From assembly GCF_001297065.1 (NCBI RefSeq), contig NZ_LHOX01000011.1, forward strand, positions 248,001 to 312,000: a DNA stretch of 64,000 bases, read 5' to 3'. The position numbers were made by a program, and so were the translations under genes. Source of the DNA: Enterococcus sp. RIT-PI-f. Its GTDB lineage: Bacteria > Bacillota > Bacilli > Lactobacillales > Enterococcaceae. The notes beneath the pieces are model-generated. The model did not search any database. It saw only the letters and a program-made list of their open reading frames with translations, and was not told the origin of the DNA. Of this stretch, positions 43,296 to 51,021 are shown one piece after another (positions within the stretch are counted from its first letter, which is position 1; each line of letters opens with the position of its first letter).

Positions 43296-45950
43296 TTAAT
43301 CAGCAGTTCGCCGATGCCGCAGCCATTTGTCTAATTCTGTCACCAATAGAACAATGATTCCTGATGCAATAGCAATCAGCCACCCCGTAAGATCCATATT
43401 GGCGGTATGAAAGGCCCGTTGCATGAATGGCACATAGGTCAACAACAATTGTAAGACCAACATGATGCCAATAATCAAAAAGGCCTTTGGATTGGTAAAA
43501 GACGCTTTAGAAAATGCTGGAGCATTGGTACGAATATTGAATAAATAGAAAATTTTACTCAAGACAACGATATTGACCATCATCGTACTGGCCACTGTTT
43601 CGCTGACACCTTGTGCCAAGAGCCAATCATGGGCAATCAGACTGATGAGTGCCATCAAGACCGATACATACCCCATTTGCCAACAATCGTGTTTCGTTAA
43701 CAGCTTGTTTCCTGTTTTACGCGGTTGCCGTTTCATGATTCCTGCTTCATCTGGCTCAAAGATAAACGCGAACTGGATCGTAATCGCTGATACCATATTG
43801 ATCCACAACAATTGCGTGGCCTGTAAAGGCATCTCTTGCTGCATCAAGATCGTAAAAGCGATGATCAATCCTTCTGCAAATGACGTCGGCAATAAAAAGA
43901 GGATACTTTTTTTAATATTGTCGTAAATACGGCGCCCTTCACGGATAGCATCGGACATCGTACCGAAATGGTCATCGGTTAAAATCATATCCGCCGCATC
44001 TTTCGCCACATCGGTACCGCTGATTCCCATTGCAACACCAATATCTGCTCGTTTCAAGGCAGGCGCATCGTTGACACCATCTCCAGTCATCGCAGTCACT
44101 TTGCCTTTGGCTTGCAGTGCTTTGATAATATCAAGCTTATTTTTCGGTGTTGTTCGGGCAAACACTTGGTTATTGACAGCTGCGTCTTGAAATTCAGCTT
44201 CTGTCATCGCGTCTAGTTCGGCACCAGTGACTGTCTTGATCTCTGGTGCTAAGCCTAAGGTCTCACCAATCGCTTTGGCTGTTAAGGGATGATCGCCAGT
44301 AATCATTTTTACTTGAACACCCGCTTGATTCATTTCTTTCAAAGAAGCAATCACTTCATCACGAGGAGGATCGATAATACCAGCAAGGCCAAGCAGCTGG
44401 ATTCCTTGTTCAAACGTCTGATCAGTGATCTCAGCTGCTGTTTCTTGCCGATAGCCCACAGCTACAACCCGTTTTCCTTGCTCGGATAAGCGACGAACAT
44501 AGGCAGTCCAATACGCTTCATCAAAAGCTGGGTCCGCTGTCTTCGCCATCGCAAACACTTTGTCAGGGGCGCCTTTAAGGAAGAGCAGGCGTTGTTGGGC
44601 TTGGTCTTCCACGAGTTTTGCCATATAGCGATTGTCCGAATCAAAAGGCAACATAGACAATTCTCGATACACAGGTGCTTCTGGATATGGATACTGCTTA
44701 TGATACAGGGTCAAGAATGAACCATCCGTAGGTTCCCCATTTATTTGCCAACGTGAGGACTCATTGACCAAAACAGTATCATTGGCTTCATACCCGGCAG
44801 CCAAGAACAATGCCAATTGTTGGGTATCCTCAGCACTTTCTTGTGTCACTGGCACAAGCTTTCCTTCTGGTGCATAGCCATCTCCGGTGACATGGTATTG
44901 CTGCGTTGCAAGGATCACGTCTTTGACGGTCATCTCATTCTTGGTCAAAGTACCGGTTTTGTCTGTGGCGATCACATCGACAGAGCCTAGTGTTTCAACT
45001 GCAGGCAATGTTTTGATGATCGTATGTTTGTTCTTTGCCATATCACTGACACCCATTGCTAGCACAACAGAAGTCGTCGCCGGCAAGCCTTCAGGGATCG
45101 ATCCCACGATCATCGTGACCACCGCTAACGATAGTACGGATAAAGCATATGTTTGCTGGAATAGGCTGATGATAAACAAACCTATCGCGACTGCCATGAT
45201 CACATAAGTAATCCCTTTGCCTAAGCCATCGATTTCTTTCATCAATGGGGTTTTGCGTTCTTCTGCAAGATTGACTTCCGATGAGATCTGGCCAATCTCA
45301 GTTTGTTCCCCAGTGGCAATCACGATCCCCTTCCCACTGCCGGAAGTCACTGATGTTGAGGCAAATGCCAAATTGGTTCGTTCGGCTAAAGGTGTCGCTG
45401 GATCATCGATAGGCACCGTATTTTTTTCAACTGAATCTGGCTCTCCAGTTAGCGCGGATTCTTGGAGCCGTAAATTATCTGCTTCAAAGATACGTAAGTC
45501 AGCAGGCACATTATCGCCGGCTTCCAGGAAGACGACATCTCCCGGTACAACTTCTTCAGCAGGAATATCTTGACGGACGCCGTCACGATAGACAGTCGCT
45601 TCTGCCGACAGCAATTCTTTGATTCGTTCCAATGCATCTGAGGCATTGGCTTCTTGATAGTATCCGATCAAGGCATTCACGATCACAACGATACCAATGA
45701 TCAATGCATCTGAGCGATGACCCATCAACAAAGTCAATACACAAGAAAACATCAATATATAAATAATCATGTTGTTGAACTGACGCAGCAATAAGCGCCA
45801 TTTTGAGGTTTTTTCGACCGCCAACTGGTTCAATCCATACCGAGCCAGTCCTTCGGTCACCTGCCTATCTGTCAGTCCATCATCAAGTTGTTGCACATGA
45901 TAGGTCTCGCGGGTTTCCGCTACTGTTTGTTGAAATGCTTGTTTACTCAT
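43296..45950 (-). CDS. P-type cation-transporting ATPase (Ca2+-ATPase-like)
   Basis: An 884-residue P2-type ATPase. Phosphorylation site DKTGTLT, TGEP actuator loop, KGAPD nucleotide-binding motif and TGDGVNDAP hinge are all present. It resembles bacterial SERCA-like pumps (Listeria LMCA1, Bacillus YloB); MgtA-type Mg2+ importers share much of this pattern, so the ion (Ca2+, Mg2+, Mn2+ or Na+) should be left open. Its mRNA begins with a roughly 185-nt leader that carries a 22-codon ORF and an intrinsic terminator, indicating control of transcription elongation. Confidence 0.88.
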   Translation of the reverse strand: MSKQAFQQTVAETRETYHVQQLDDGLTDRQVTEGLARYGLNQLAVEKTSKWRLLLRQFNNMIIYILMFSCVLTLLMGHRSDALIIGIVVIVNALIGYYQEANASDALERIKELLSAEATVYRDGVRQDIPAEEVVPGDVVFLEAGDNVPADLRIFEADNLRLQESALTGEPDSVEKNTVPIDDPATPLAERTNLAFASTSVTSGSGKGIVIATGEQTEIGQISSEVNLAEERKTPLMKEIDGLGKGITYVIMAVAIGLFIISLFQQTYALSVLSLAVVTMIVGSIPEGLPATTSVVLAMGVSDMAKNKHTIIKTLPAVETLGSVDVIATDKTGTLTKNEMTVKDVILATQQYHVTGDGYAPEGKLVPVTQESAEDTQQLALFLAAGYEANDTVLVNESSRWQINGEPTDGSFLTLYHKQYPYPEAPVYRELSMLPFDSDNRYMAKLVEDQAQQRLLFLKGAPDKVFAMAKTADPAFDEAYWTAYVRRLSEQGKRVVAVGYRQETAAEITDQTFEQGIQLLGLAGIIDPPRDEVIASLKEMNQAGVQVKMITGDHPLTAKAIGETLGLAPEIKTVTGAELDAMTEAEFQDAAVNNQVFARTTPKNKLDIIKALQAKGKVTAMTGDGVNDAPALKRADIGVAMGISGTDVAKDAADMILTDDHFGTMSDAIREGRRIYDNIKKSILFLLPTSFAEGLIIAFTILMQQEMPLQATQLLWINMVSAITIQFAFIFEPDEAGIMKRQPRKTGNKLLTKHDCWQMGYVSVLMALISLIAHDWLLAQGVSETVASTMMVNIVVLSKIFYLFNIRTNAPAFSKASFTNPKAFLIIGIMLVLQLLLTYVPFMQRAFHTANMDLTGWLIAIASGIIVLLVTELDKWLRHRRTAD

Positions 45951-45984
45951 TTTTCTCTTCCCTTTCTATTTGCGAAAATCAATA

Positions 45985-46028
45985 GCACAAAAAAGCCCCT
46001 TTATTTATCACAAGATAAATAAACGTGC
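45985..46028 (-). terminator. Attenuator terminator in the P-type ATPase leader
   Basis: On the minus strand a perfect 10-bp stem (TTTATTTATC and GATAAATAAA, 46000-46009 and 46014-46023) with a 4-nt loop is followed by GGGGC and TTTTTT, all inside GCAC/GTGC flanks. It lies 12 nt after the leader ORF stop codon and about 35 nt before the ATPase start. The stem is AT-rich, so strength depends on context. GGGGC could also pair with a GCCTT inside the leader ORF, a possible alternative fold. Confidence 0.65.
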
Positions 46029-46039
46029 TGGATCATTCG

Positions 46040-46108
46040 CTATTCAATTAGGAAGTAAGGCAACGCAAAATACATTTTCTGCTCACCATCACTCGAGTCA
46101 CTAGACAT
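46040..46108 (-). CDS. 22-residue leader peptide upstream of the P-type ATPase
   Basis: The ORF starts MSSDSSDGEQ and ends ALPYFLIE. Its ribosome site GGAGGTGG (46116-46123) lies 7 nt before the ATG and is stronger than that of most genes here. It starts about 28 nt after the predicted transcript start and stops just before the attenuator hairpin, the standard layout for leader-peptide control. The acidic N-terminus recalls MgtL-type peptides of enterobacteria, where acidic and proline codons destabilise ribosomes at low Mg2+; that parallel is inference. I know of no named family for this peptide. Confidence 0.7.
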   Translation of the reverse strand: MSSDSSDGEQKMYFALPYFLIE

Positions 46109-46142
46109 TTATTTACCACCTCCAGATTTAAAGTTAGCCTCT

Positions 46143-46171
46143 ATGATAGCGCAGTCTTTTTTGACTGTCAA
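46143..46171 (-). promoter_or_regulatory. Sigma-A promoter of the P-type ATPase leader
   Basis: A perfect TTGACA (46166-46171) and TATCAT (46143-46148) with a 17-bp spacer on the minus strand, about 35 nt before the leader ATG. Strong basal transcription is expected, so regulation likely occurs in the leader. Confidence 0.82.
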
Positions 46172-46295
46172 GAATCCGCTTTTTCCCTCATCAAAGAACA
46201 GCTGCCTACTCGCTTATCTGATGAAACCACTACAGAACAAAGATGATGTTTTCTTGCATATTTCAGAAAAAATGACAATATTTCTCGCAAAGCTG

Positions 46296-46324
46296 TTGAC
46301 ATTTCTTATTGGCTTTTGTAGACT
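46296..46324 (+). promoter_or_regulatory. Sigma-A promoter of the BASS transporter leader
   Basis: TTGACA (46296-46301) and TAGACT (46319-46324) with a 17-bp spacer. The predicted leader runs about 300 nt to the transporter start codon. The roughly 120 bp between this and the divergent ATPase promoter show no element I recognise. Confidence 0.75.
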
Positions 46325-46381
46325 GAAAAGAAATTATTGTTAATATTATGAATTTTCTGACAAAAAAGGAGCGTGAAACAG

Positions 46382-46426
46382 ATGTCGAAACGAATGCCGA
46401 ATCAAGTCATTATTTTATTATTATAA
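46382..46426 (+). CDS. 14-residue leader peptide rich in branched-chain amino acids
   Basis: The ORF encodes MSKRMPNQVIILLL, ending in six consecutive branched-chain codons (GTC ATT ATT TTA TTA TTA) directly before the stop. AAGGAG lies 10 nt before the ATG; an in-frame GTG three codons earlier is too close to it. It follows a consensus promoter by about 50 nt and is followed at once by a hairpin and then an intrinsic terminator. This is the classical layout of ilv/leu-type attenuation. That the peptide is translated is inferred. Confidence 0.72.
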   Translation: MSKRMPNQVIILLL

Positions 46427-46428
46427 AC

Positions 46429-46514
46429 GGGACTTTTTTGATTATACATTCAAAAAGTCCCTATTCACATTGCATCTAAAAGAAGATTTCGCTTCTTTGA
46501 TGGAATGTTTTTTT
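46429..46514 (+). terminator. Two-hairpin attenuator with intrinsic terminator
   Basis: Hairpin 1 (46429-46461) pairs GGGACTTTTT with AAAAAGTCCC and starts 2 nt after the leader stop codon, so a ribosome stalled on the Leu codons would cover it. Hairpin 2 (46468-46507) pairs CATT-CATC-AAAGAAG with CTTCTTT-GATG-AATG around an ATTTCG-type loop and is followed by seven T's (46508-46514), a strong terminator. I cannot find one clearly dominant antiterminator pairing; a weak CAAAAAG (46451) with CTTCTTTG (46492) pairing is the best I see. Confidence 0.7.
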
Positions 46515-46629
46515 ATACCTCAATTTGCCCTTATATTCCGTTTATTAACTGTCATGTATGGCAGATTTGATAAACGTTGACTCTATAGATGATCCTGCTA
46601 CAACAGGATGCGGAAGGAAGAAACCTACG

Positions 46630-47565
46630 ATGAAAACTGTCAATAAGATCGCTGCCTTTGTAAATAAATATTTGATCTATATTATGATTCTCCTCATGAT
46701 ACTCGCCTACTTCATGCCGCAACCTTTTTTGTGGATTCCACCTCGAATCACGAATCTGTTAAGCATTATTATGTTTTGTATGGGTATGACCTTGAATCTT
46801 GATGCTTTTAAAATGGTTGTTATCCAGCCAAAAGCCTTTATTATTGGCGTTCTTTTTCAATTTACGATCAGTCCATTGGTCGCCTATGGACTCGCTCAAG
46901 TATTTGGCCTCTCCTCCGGATTGATCATCGGCTTTGTCTTACTTGGCTCGGTATCCGGCGGTACCGCCAGCAACGTCATGACCTTTATCGGGAAAGGCGA
47001 CGTGGCGCTGACCGTATCCATGACCACTGTTTCCACCCTTTTGGCCACGGTCGTCACACCTTTTTTGACTTACATCTTTGCTGGAAAATATACTGAGATT
47101 TCGTTTGTCGATATGCTGTTGTCTGTTTTGCAAATGGTCTTAGTCCCAATCATCTTAGGGGTCATCGTCCACCGTGTGATCCATAAGTATATCGATCAAT
47201 GGCTGCAAACATTCGTCTTGATCTCCTCCGTCAGTATCCTGTTGATCGTGGCAGGAACCGTCGCTAAAAACGGTGCCGTGATCGTTCAATCCGGTGTCAT
47301 TGTCATCGTATTGGTCTTGATCCACAATCTAATTGGCTACGGTGCCGGATACGGACTCAGCAGAATGCTCGGCGTCAGTGCCAAACAAGCCAAATCAATC
47401 ATGTTTCAATTAGGGATGAAAAATACCGGCCTCGCGATTTCCTTAGCAAATGCGCATTTCGCGACCATCGCAGCTGCCGTGACGCCAGCTGCCGTCGGGA
47501 TGGTCATCCATCAAATCACAGGACCCATCTTAGCCAATCTCGTATCAAAGAAAGAAGGAAAATAA
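46630..47565 (+). CDS. BASS-family (bile acid:sodium symporter-like) transporter
   Basis: A 311-residue membrane protein of the BASS fold (SBF family), with GMTLNLDAF, FQFTISPLVAYGLA, GSVSGGTASNVMTF and AMFQLGMKNTGLAISLA-type motifs typical of the group. Bacterial members include PanS, a ketopantoate importer in Salmonella, so a 2-keto acid is a reasonable substrate guess. I set the start at the ATG with GGAAGGAAG about 10 nt upstream; the frame is open for 24 more codons but has no ribosome site there. A small hairpin (ATCCTG/CAGGAT, 46592-46609) lies just before the ribosome site. Its leader carries a branched-chain attenuator. Confidence 0.85.
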   Translation: MKTVNKIAAFVNKYLIYIMILLMILAYFMPQPFLWIPPRITNLLSIIMFCMGMTLNLDAFKMVVIQPKAFIIGVLFQFTISPLVAYGLAQVFGLSSGLIIGFVLLGSVSGGTASNVMTFIGKGDVALTVSMTTVSTLLATVVTPFLTYIFAGKYTEISFVDMLLSVLQMVLVPIILGVIVHRVIHKYIDQWLQTFVLISSVSILLIVAGTVAKNGAVIVQSGVIVIVLVLIHNLIGYGAGYGLSRMLGVSAKQAKSIMFQLGMKNTGLAISLANAHFATIAAAVTPAAVGMVIHQITGPILANLVSKKEGK

Positions 47566-47566
47566 T

Positions 47567-48670
47567 ATGAGTCAAAGTATCTTTTTGCCAAATTATACCA
47601 TCGGTGCCGATGCCTACAGCGCCATCAATGATATCGTCAAATCCTATGGCACCAAAGCCGTGATGATTGGGGGCAAAACCGCCCTCGAAAAAGCCGAAAC
47701 CAAGATCAAAGCGGCCCTGACAAAAGAAGTGACTGTCAACGATACCCTTTGGTATGGTGGCAACTCCACCTATGAAAACGTTGAGACACTCTTGCAAGAA
47801 CCCAGTGTCCAAAATGCGGATGTCTTATTTGCAGTTGGTGGCGGCCGGGTCTGCGACACCGTCAAAGTCACTGCTGAAAAATTAGGCAAGCCCATTTTTA
47901 CCTTTCCGACGATTGGCTCCAACTGTTCACCAGTCACTGCTGTTTGTGTGATGTATCAAGAAAATGGTGAAATGCAAGGCTTATTCTTCCCAACCAAACC
48001 ACCAACCCATGCCTTCATCGATATCGCAATCATAGCGGAAGCCCCTGACAAATATTTGTGGGCAGGGATTGGCGATGCCTTATCCAAAGAAATCGAATCC
48101 AGCTTTTCTGCTAGAGGCGACCAGCTAGATTACACGGACGGACTGGGGATCCAAATCGGCAAAATGTGTACCGAACGCTTATTGACTTATGGTACCCAAG
48201 CGTTGACTGATAGTGCCGCCAATATTCCGTCTTATTCGATTGAACAAGTCGTTTTGGACATCATCGTGACCACTGGCTTGGTCTCCGTCTTGGTGATCAA
48301 TGACTACAACTCCGCAATGGCCCATTCTTTCTACTATGGCACAACCGTCTTAGAAAAAATGGAAGACTACCTTCATGGTGCCTCCGTCAGCTATGGCGTC
48401 TTAGCCCTCTTGAAAATGGATCAGCAAGAAGCCCTGTTTGAACGAATCTATCGTTTTATGAAAGAAAATCGATTGCCGGTTTGTTTGGCGGATATGCAGC
48501 TAAATACTGACAGCGATTTAGATGCGATTTTGGACAAAGCGATGACCACCAACGACATCGTCCATGTGCCATATGAGATCACACGGGAGATGTTCAGGGA
48601 TGCGATTTTGGCGGTTGAGGCGTATCATGTGGCGCAAGCTCAACACGCATCATTATTGGAAACCAGCTAA
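47567..48670 (+). CDS. Iron-containing (GldA-family) dehydrogenase, possibly a hydroxycarboxylate dehydrogenase
   Basis: A 367-residue GldA-type dehydrogenase. The nucleotide motif FAVGGGRVCDTVK (about 86-98), FPTIGSNCSPVTAVCV, and metal ligands Asp (GIGDALSKEIES) and His (AHSFYYG and YLHGASVSYG) are visible. The family includes glycerol dehydrogenase and E. coli HcxA (YbdH), which reduces 2-oxobutanoate and 2-oxoglutarate. It starts 1 nt after the transporter stop codon, so it is co-translated. Given the branched-chain leader, reduction of 2-keto acids to 2-hydroxy acids is an attractive but untested role. Confidence 0.8.
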   Translation: MSQSIFLPNYTIGADAYSAINDIVKSYGTKAVMIGGKTALEKAETKIKAALTKEVTVNDTLWYGGNSTYENVETLLQEPSVQNADVLFAVGGGRVCDTVKVTAEKLGKPIFTFPTIGSNCSPVTAVCVMYQENGEMQGLFFPTKPPTHAFIDIAIIAEAPDKYLWAGIGDALSKEIESSFSARGDQLDYTDGLGIQIGKMCTERLLTYGTQALTDSAANIPSYSIEQVVLDIIVTTGLVSVLVINDYNSAMAHSFYYGTTVLEKMEDYLHGASVSYGVLALLKMDQQEALFERIYRFMKENRLPVCLADMQLNTDSDLDAILDKAMTTNDIVHVPYEITREMFRDAILAVEAYHVAQAQHASLLETS

Positions 48671-48692
48671 TCGATTTCCGATTGAATAGTAC

Positions 48693-48739
48693 AAAAATAT
48701 CGACGCCAAACTTGTGACAGTTTAGCGTCGATATTTTTT
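48693..48739 (+). terminator. Terminator of the BASS-dehydrogenase operon
   Basis: AAAAATATCGACGC and GCGTCGATATTTTTT arms with AAACT/AGTTT inner pairing and a short loop; strong T run on the plus strand. Confidence 0.9.
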
Positions 48740-48827
48740 ATAGATAGAACCCTAGAGCAACAGGTTCTAGCCCCTCTTTAATGAAGATAAGCCACTGCGC
48801 AACTTTAAATATGTGTAGTTCATATTT

Positions 48828-49211
48828 TTACTCACTTGTTTCACTTAAATAGATGATTCCCCAAGGTGGTGTGATATTCATATTATGACCAACTAATTCT
48901 CGATAATAATAGTCCTTATCTTTTTGAACCATTTTGACAAATTCGTCTTCCCCAAAGGTGTGGATCATTTCGTCACCATCGTGCATTGGTAAGCACTCTA
49001 TAATGATATGGAGTTGTGCATCAATGGCTAATAACTGTGACATTTTTTTAAATAGTGGCATATCTTCCTCATACAAGCGCTCAAATTGGTCACATAAATC
49101 TTGAAAGTAACAGTATATTTGCGGGTATTTTTCTTCACACTCATATTTAGACATATTACTATAAAAATAACTGAGATATGTTTTAGGCGAGTCAATGTTA
49201 TTTAACTGCAT
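48828..49211 (-). CDS. Hypothetical protein
   Basis: A 127-residue acidic, Tyr-rich soluble protein with no motif I recognise. The ATG start fits AAAGGTGG 11 nt upstream; a GTG five codons earlier lies on that site. A TTGAAT/TAATGT pair with 17-bp spacing about 50 nt upstream could be its promoter. It lies alone between the dehydrogenase operon and the surface-protein locus. I see nothing else in the 230 bp following upstream. Confidence 0.55.
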   Translation of the reverse strand: MQLNNIDSPKTYLSYFYSNMSKYECEEKYPQIYCYFQDLCDQFERLYEEDMPLFKKMSQLLAIDAQLHIIIECLPMHDGDEMIHTFGEDEFVKMVQKDKDYYYRELVGHNMNITPPWGIIYLSETSE

Positions 49212-49436
49212 CACTTTTGTATCCACCTTTCATGTTTTAATCATGTTTAACTGATCCAACTTAAAAAATTCTTTGACATTATTGAAACAACGTTAATCAT
49301 TCAAGGATGAAACAAAAGATACGACAGTTGCCTTATTCTTTGATCTCTTAACCACTATGGTTACACCCAAATCAATGTCATTCATGTGCCAAACTTCGAC
49401 CGTTCACTAATCAAAGTCCATTCTTACTTTGATACA

Positions 49437-49805
49437 TCATTTCTCTTTACTTGCCTGTTCACATATGGCTTGACTTTCGCATACATGTTTTTTTCGAGCA
49501 TAAAGAATGAACACCATTCCAATAATAAAGAAACCGATGTACTGCGGATAAGGATTCAAATATGAACCAGTTTGCGGTAATCTGCCATTTTCTGATTGAG
49601 AAATGTCGACTACAATCGTTACTTTATCATCTTCTTCAATAGGATCTTCTTCAATAACCTTCTCGCCGAGTCGTCCTCTGACAATGATTGGACGACTAGC
49701 AGCATAATTACTTGTTGTCACTCTTGCATTTGTCATCTGAGGTGAAGCAATCAACCACATACAAAACAGTATCAGAATACAGCATACCGATTTGAGATGT
49801 TTCAT
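49437..49805 (-). CDS. Short LPXTG cell-wall-anchored protein
   Basis: A 122-residue protein with a signal peptide (about 1-26), a short extracellular stretch rich in acidic residues (IEEDPIEEDDK), then the sortase signal LPQTGSY, a hydrophobic segment and a KK-ending tail. Sortase A would link it to peptidoglycan. It is last in the surface locus (BspA-like, single-pass protein, secreted protein, this one). Small LPXTG proteins of this type are common in WxL loci. The internal ATG was chosen; the frame is open 7 codons further. Confidence 0.78.
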   Translation of the reverse strand: MKHLKSVCCILILFCMWLIASPQMTNARVTTSNYAASRPIIVRGRLGEKVIEEDPIEEDDKVTIVVDISQSENGRLPQTGSYLNPYPQYIGFFIIGMVFILYARKKHVCESQAICEQASKEK

Positions 49806-49854
49806 TTTGCTTACAACACCTTTCACCTGTAGAATTGATCGAAAATGGTTACGC

Positions 49855-50427
49855 TTAGTCTTCGGCTCTATTTGCTTCGAAGTTCAAGACCAAGTTGAAA
49901 CTTGGATTTTGTTCAGTTGTATCCGTTGCACTTGATGTTCCAGCAAATTCGAATGTTTTTACAAAATCTGCCTCGTCTTCGCTTTCACTTGTTCCTACTA
50001 TTGAAAATAGTACTTCTGGTGTAACATTAGGAAGTCCATTCTCGAATAAAGATATTCCATTGATATTTAAAGTTGCTACATCATCCATAAGATTAGCAGA
50101 ATTCACATCGCTCACAGTCACGGTTACACCGACTGCTGAATGATTGGTGATACTGTACTCAGGAGATGTGATTATTTCATGCTCTGTATCAGTTGTTGTA
50201 TAAAATAACGCTGTGGTTGGCAATGTAACATTGACCCACTCATCCATATTTTCCGGATCTGGTCCAATCGTTGTATTATCAAACTCTCCAATGATGCCGT
50301 TCACACGAACATCCGCTGTTGGGTCAACCAAACGGCCGTCAATATCTTGATCCGCAAAAGCTGTTACACTGCTGACCATCATGGCACCGATTGTTGCTAC
50401 ACTTAAAATTGCTGCTGTTTTTTTCAT
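49855..50427 (-). CDS. Secreted protein sharing a domain with the BspA-like protein
   Basis: A 190-residue secreted protein with a signal peptide (about 1-25, MKKTAAILSVATIGAMMVSS followed by VTAFADQ). The mature part is one beta-rich domain: EWVNVTLPTTALFYTT, then EIITSPEYSITNHSAVGVTVTV. The C-terminal domain of the giant BspA-like protein has the same pattern (VTIPTKMLFTS, then SQEYQIRNHSTIPVDAYV). It has only one Trp and no paired WxL motifs, so I do not call it a WxL protein, though the locus layout is similar. It probably interacts with peptidoglycan or with its neighbours. Confidence 0.65.
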   Translation of the reverse strand: MKKTAAILSVATIGAMMVSSVTAFADQDIDGRLVDPTADVRVNGIIGEFDNTTIGPDPENMDEWVNVTLPTTALFYTTTDTEHEIITSPEYSITNHSAVGVTVTVSDVNSANLMDDVATLNINGISLFENGLPNVTPEVLFSIVGTSESEDEADFVKTFEFAGTSSATDTTEQNPSFNLVLNFEANRAED

Positions 50428-50452
50428 TTACATATTACCTCACTTTGATTTT

Positions 50453-50980
50453 TTAATTCTTAACGATAATCGTTAATTCAGCTTCAGTGATACCTTGTCG
50501 TTCTTTGGTATCGGGGTCATAGATATGAATCACTGCTGTGGCAGAGTAAATGCCTTCAGTCAATGGTGTTGCGAGTTGTACATTTTCAACAAATTGATTT
50601 GGATGGATCGCACCTGAAGAATAGATGACTTCCTCGCTATCTGCCAAGGAAATATCCACCGCAATCGGGTACACATTCGTGCCGGGGTTAACGATTTCAA
50701 TCGATCCTGGACTCTTTCCATCTTCGAAAACAGCTTCTGGATTGATCTGTAATGTAAAGTAATTGGCATCGGCGATTTCCTGTGCCCGTTCTGACACATA
50801 CTGATCGTTGGCATCTCCTACATCTGGTAATAATTCTGAACCAATGAGTGGTACTCGTGGCGTTTGTCGCATGAAATACCATAGCACTACACCGATCATG
50901 ATCAAAAGAAGCCATAACCAGATAAATTTTTTCCGTTTTTTTTCTTCTTCTCTTTGCTGTTCTTTCTCCAGTGAAGTCAT
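50453..50980 (-). CDS. Single-pass membrane protein with an extracellular Ig-like domain
   Basis: A 175-residue protein: a charged cytoplasmic N-terminus (REEEKKRKK), one transmembrane segment (about 20-38), and an extracellular beta-sandwich (about 65-175, NPGTNVYPIAVDISLAD and IYSATAVIHIYDPD). The topology resembles the DUF916/DUF3324-type anchor proteins of WxL loci, but it is shorter and the orientation is inverted (N-terminal anchor). It lies between the BspA-like and secreted-protein genes and probably organises them at the surface. Confidence 0.6.
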   Translation of the reverse strand: MTSLEKEQQREEEKKRKKFIWLWLLLIMIGVVLWYFMRQTPRVPLIGSELLPDVGDANDQYVSERAQEIADANYFTLQINPEAVFEDGKSPGSIEIVNPGTNVYPIAVDISLADSEEVIYSSGAIHPNQFVENVQLATPLTEGIYSATAVIHIYDPDTKERQGITEAELTIIVKN

Positions 50981-51021
50981 CCTCCTTCAATATCAAACGT
51001 TCAATCAATTACAATGGGTAT

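Noticed and set aside
45951-46142. A manganese (yybP-ykoY) or Mg2+ riboswitch in the P-type ATPase leader
   Set aside because: Such elements often precede cation ATPase genes, but I could not find their conserved loop sequences. The leader is explained by an ORF, ribosome site and terminator.
46558-46629. Longer N-terminus (24 codons) for the BASS transporter
   Set aside because: No ribosome site precedes it, and the downstream ATG has GGAAGGAAG and matches family start positions.
49855-50427. Annotation as a WxL-domain protein
   Set aside because: Only one Trp is present, in EWVNV, and the paired WxL motifs of that family are absent. The locus is only similar in layout.
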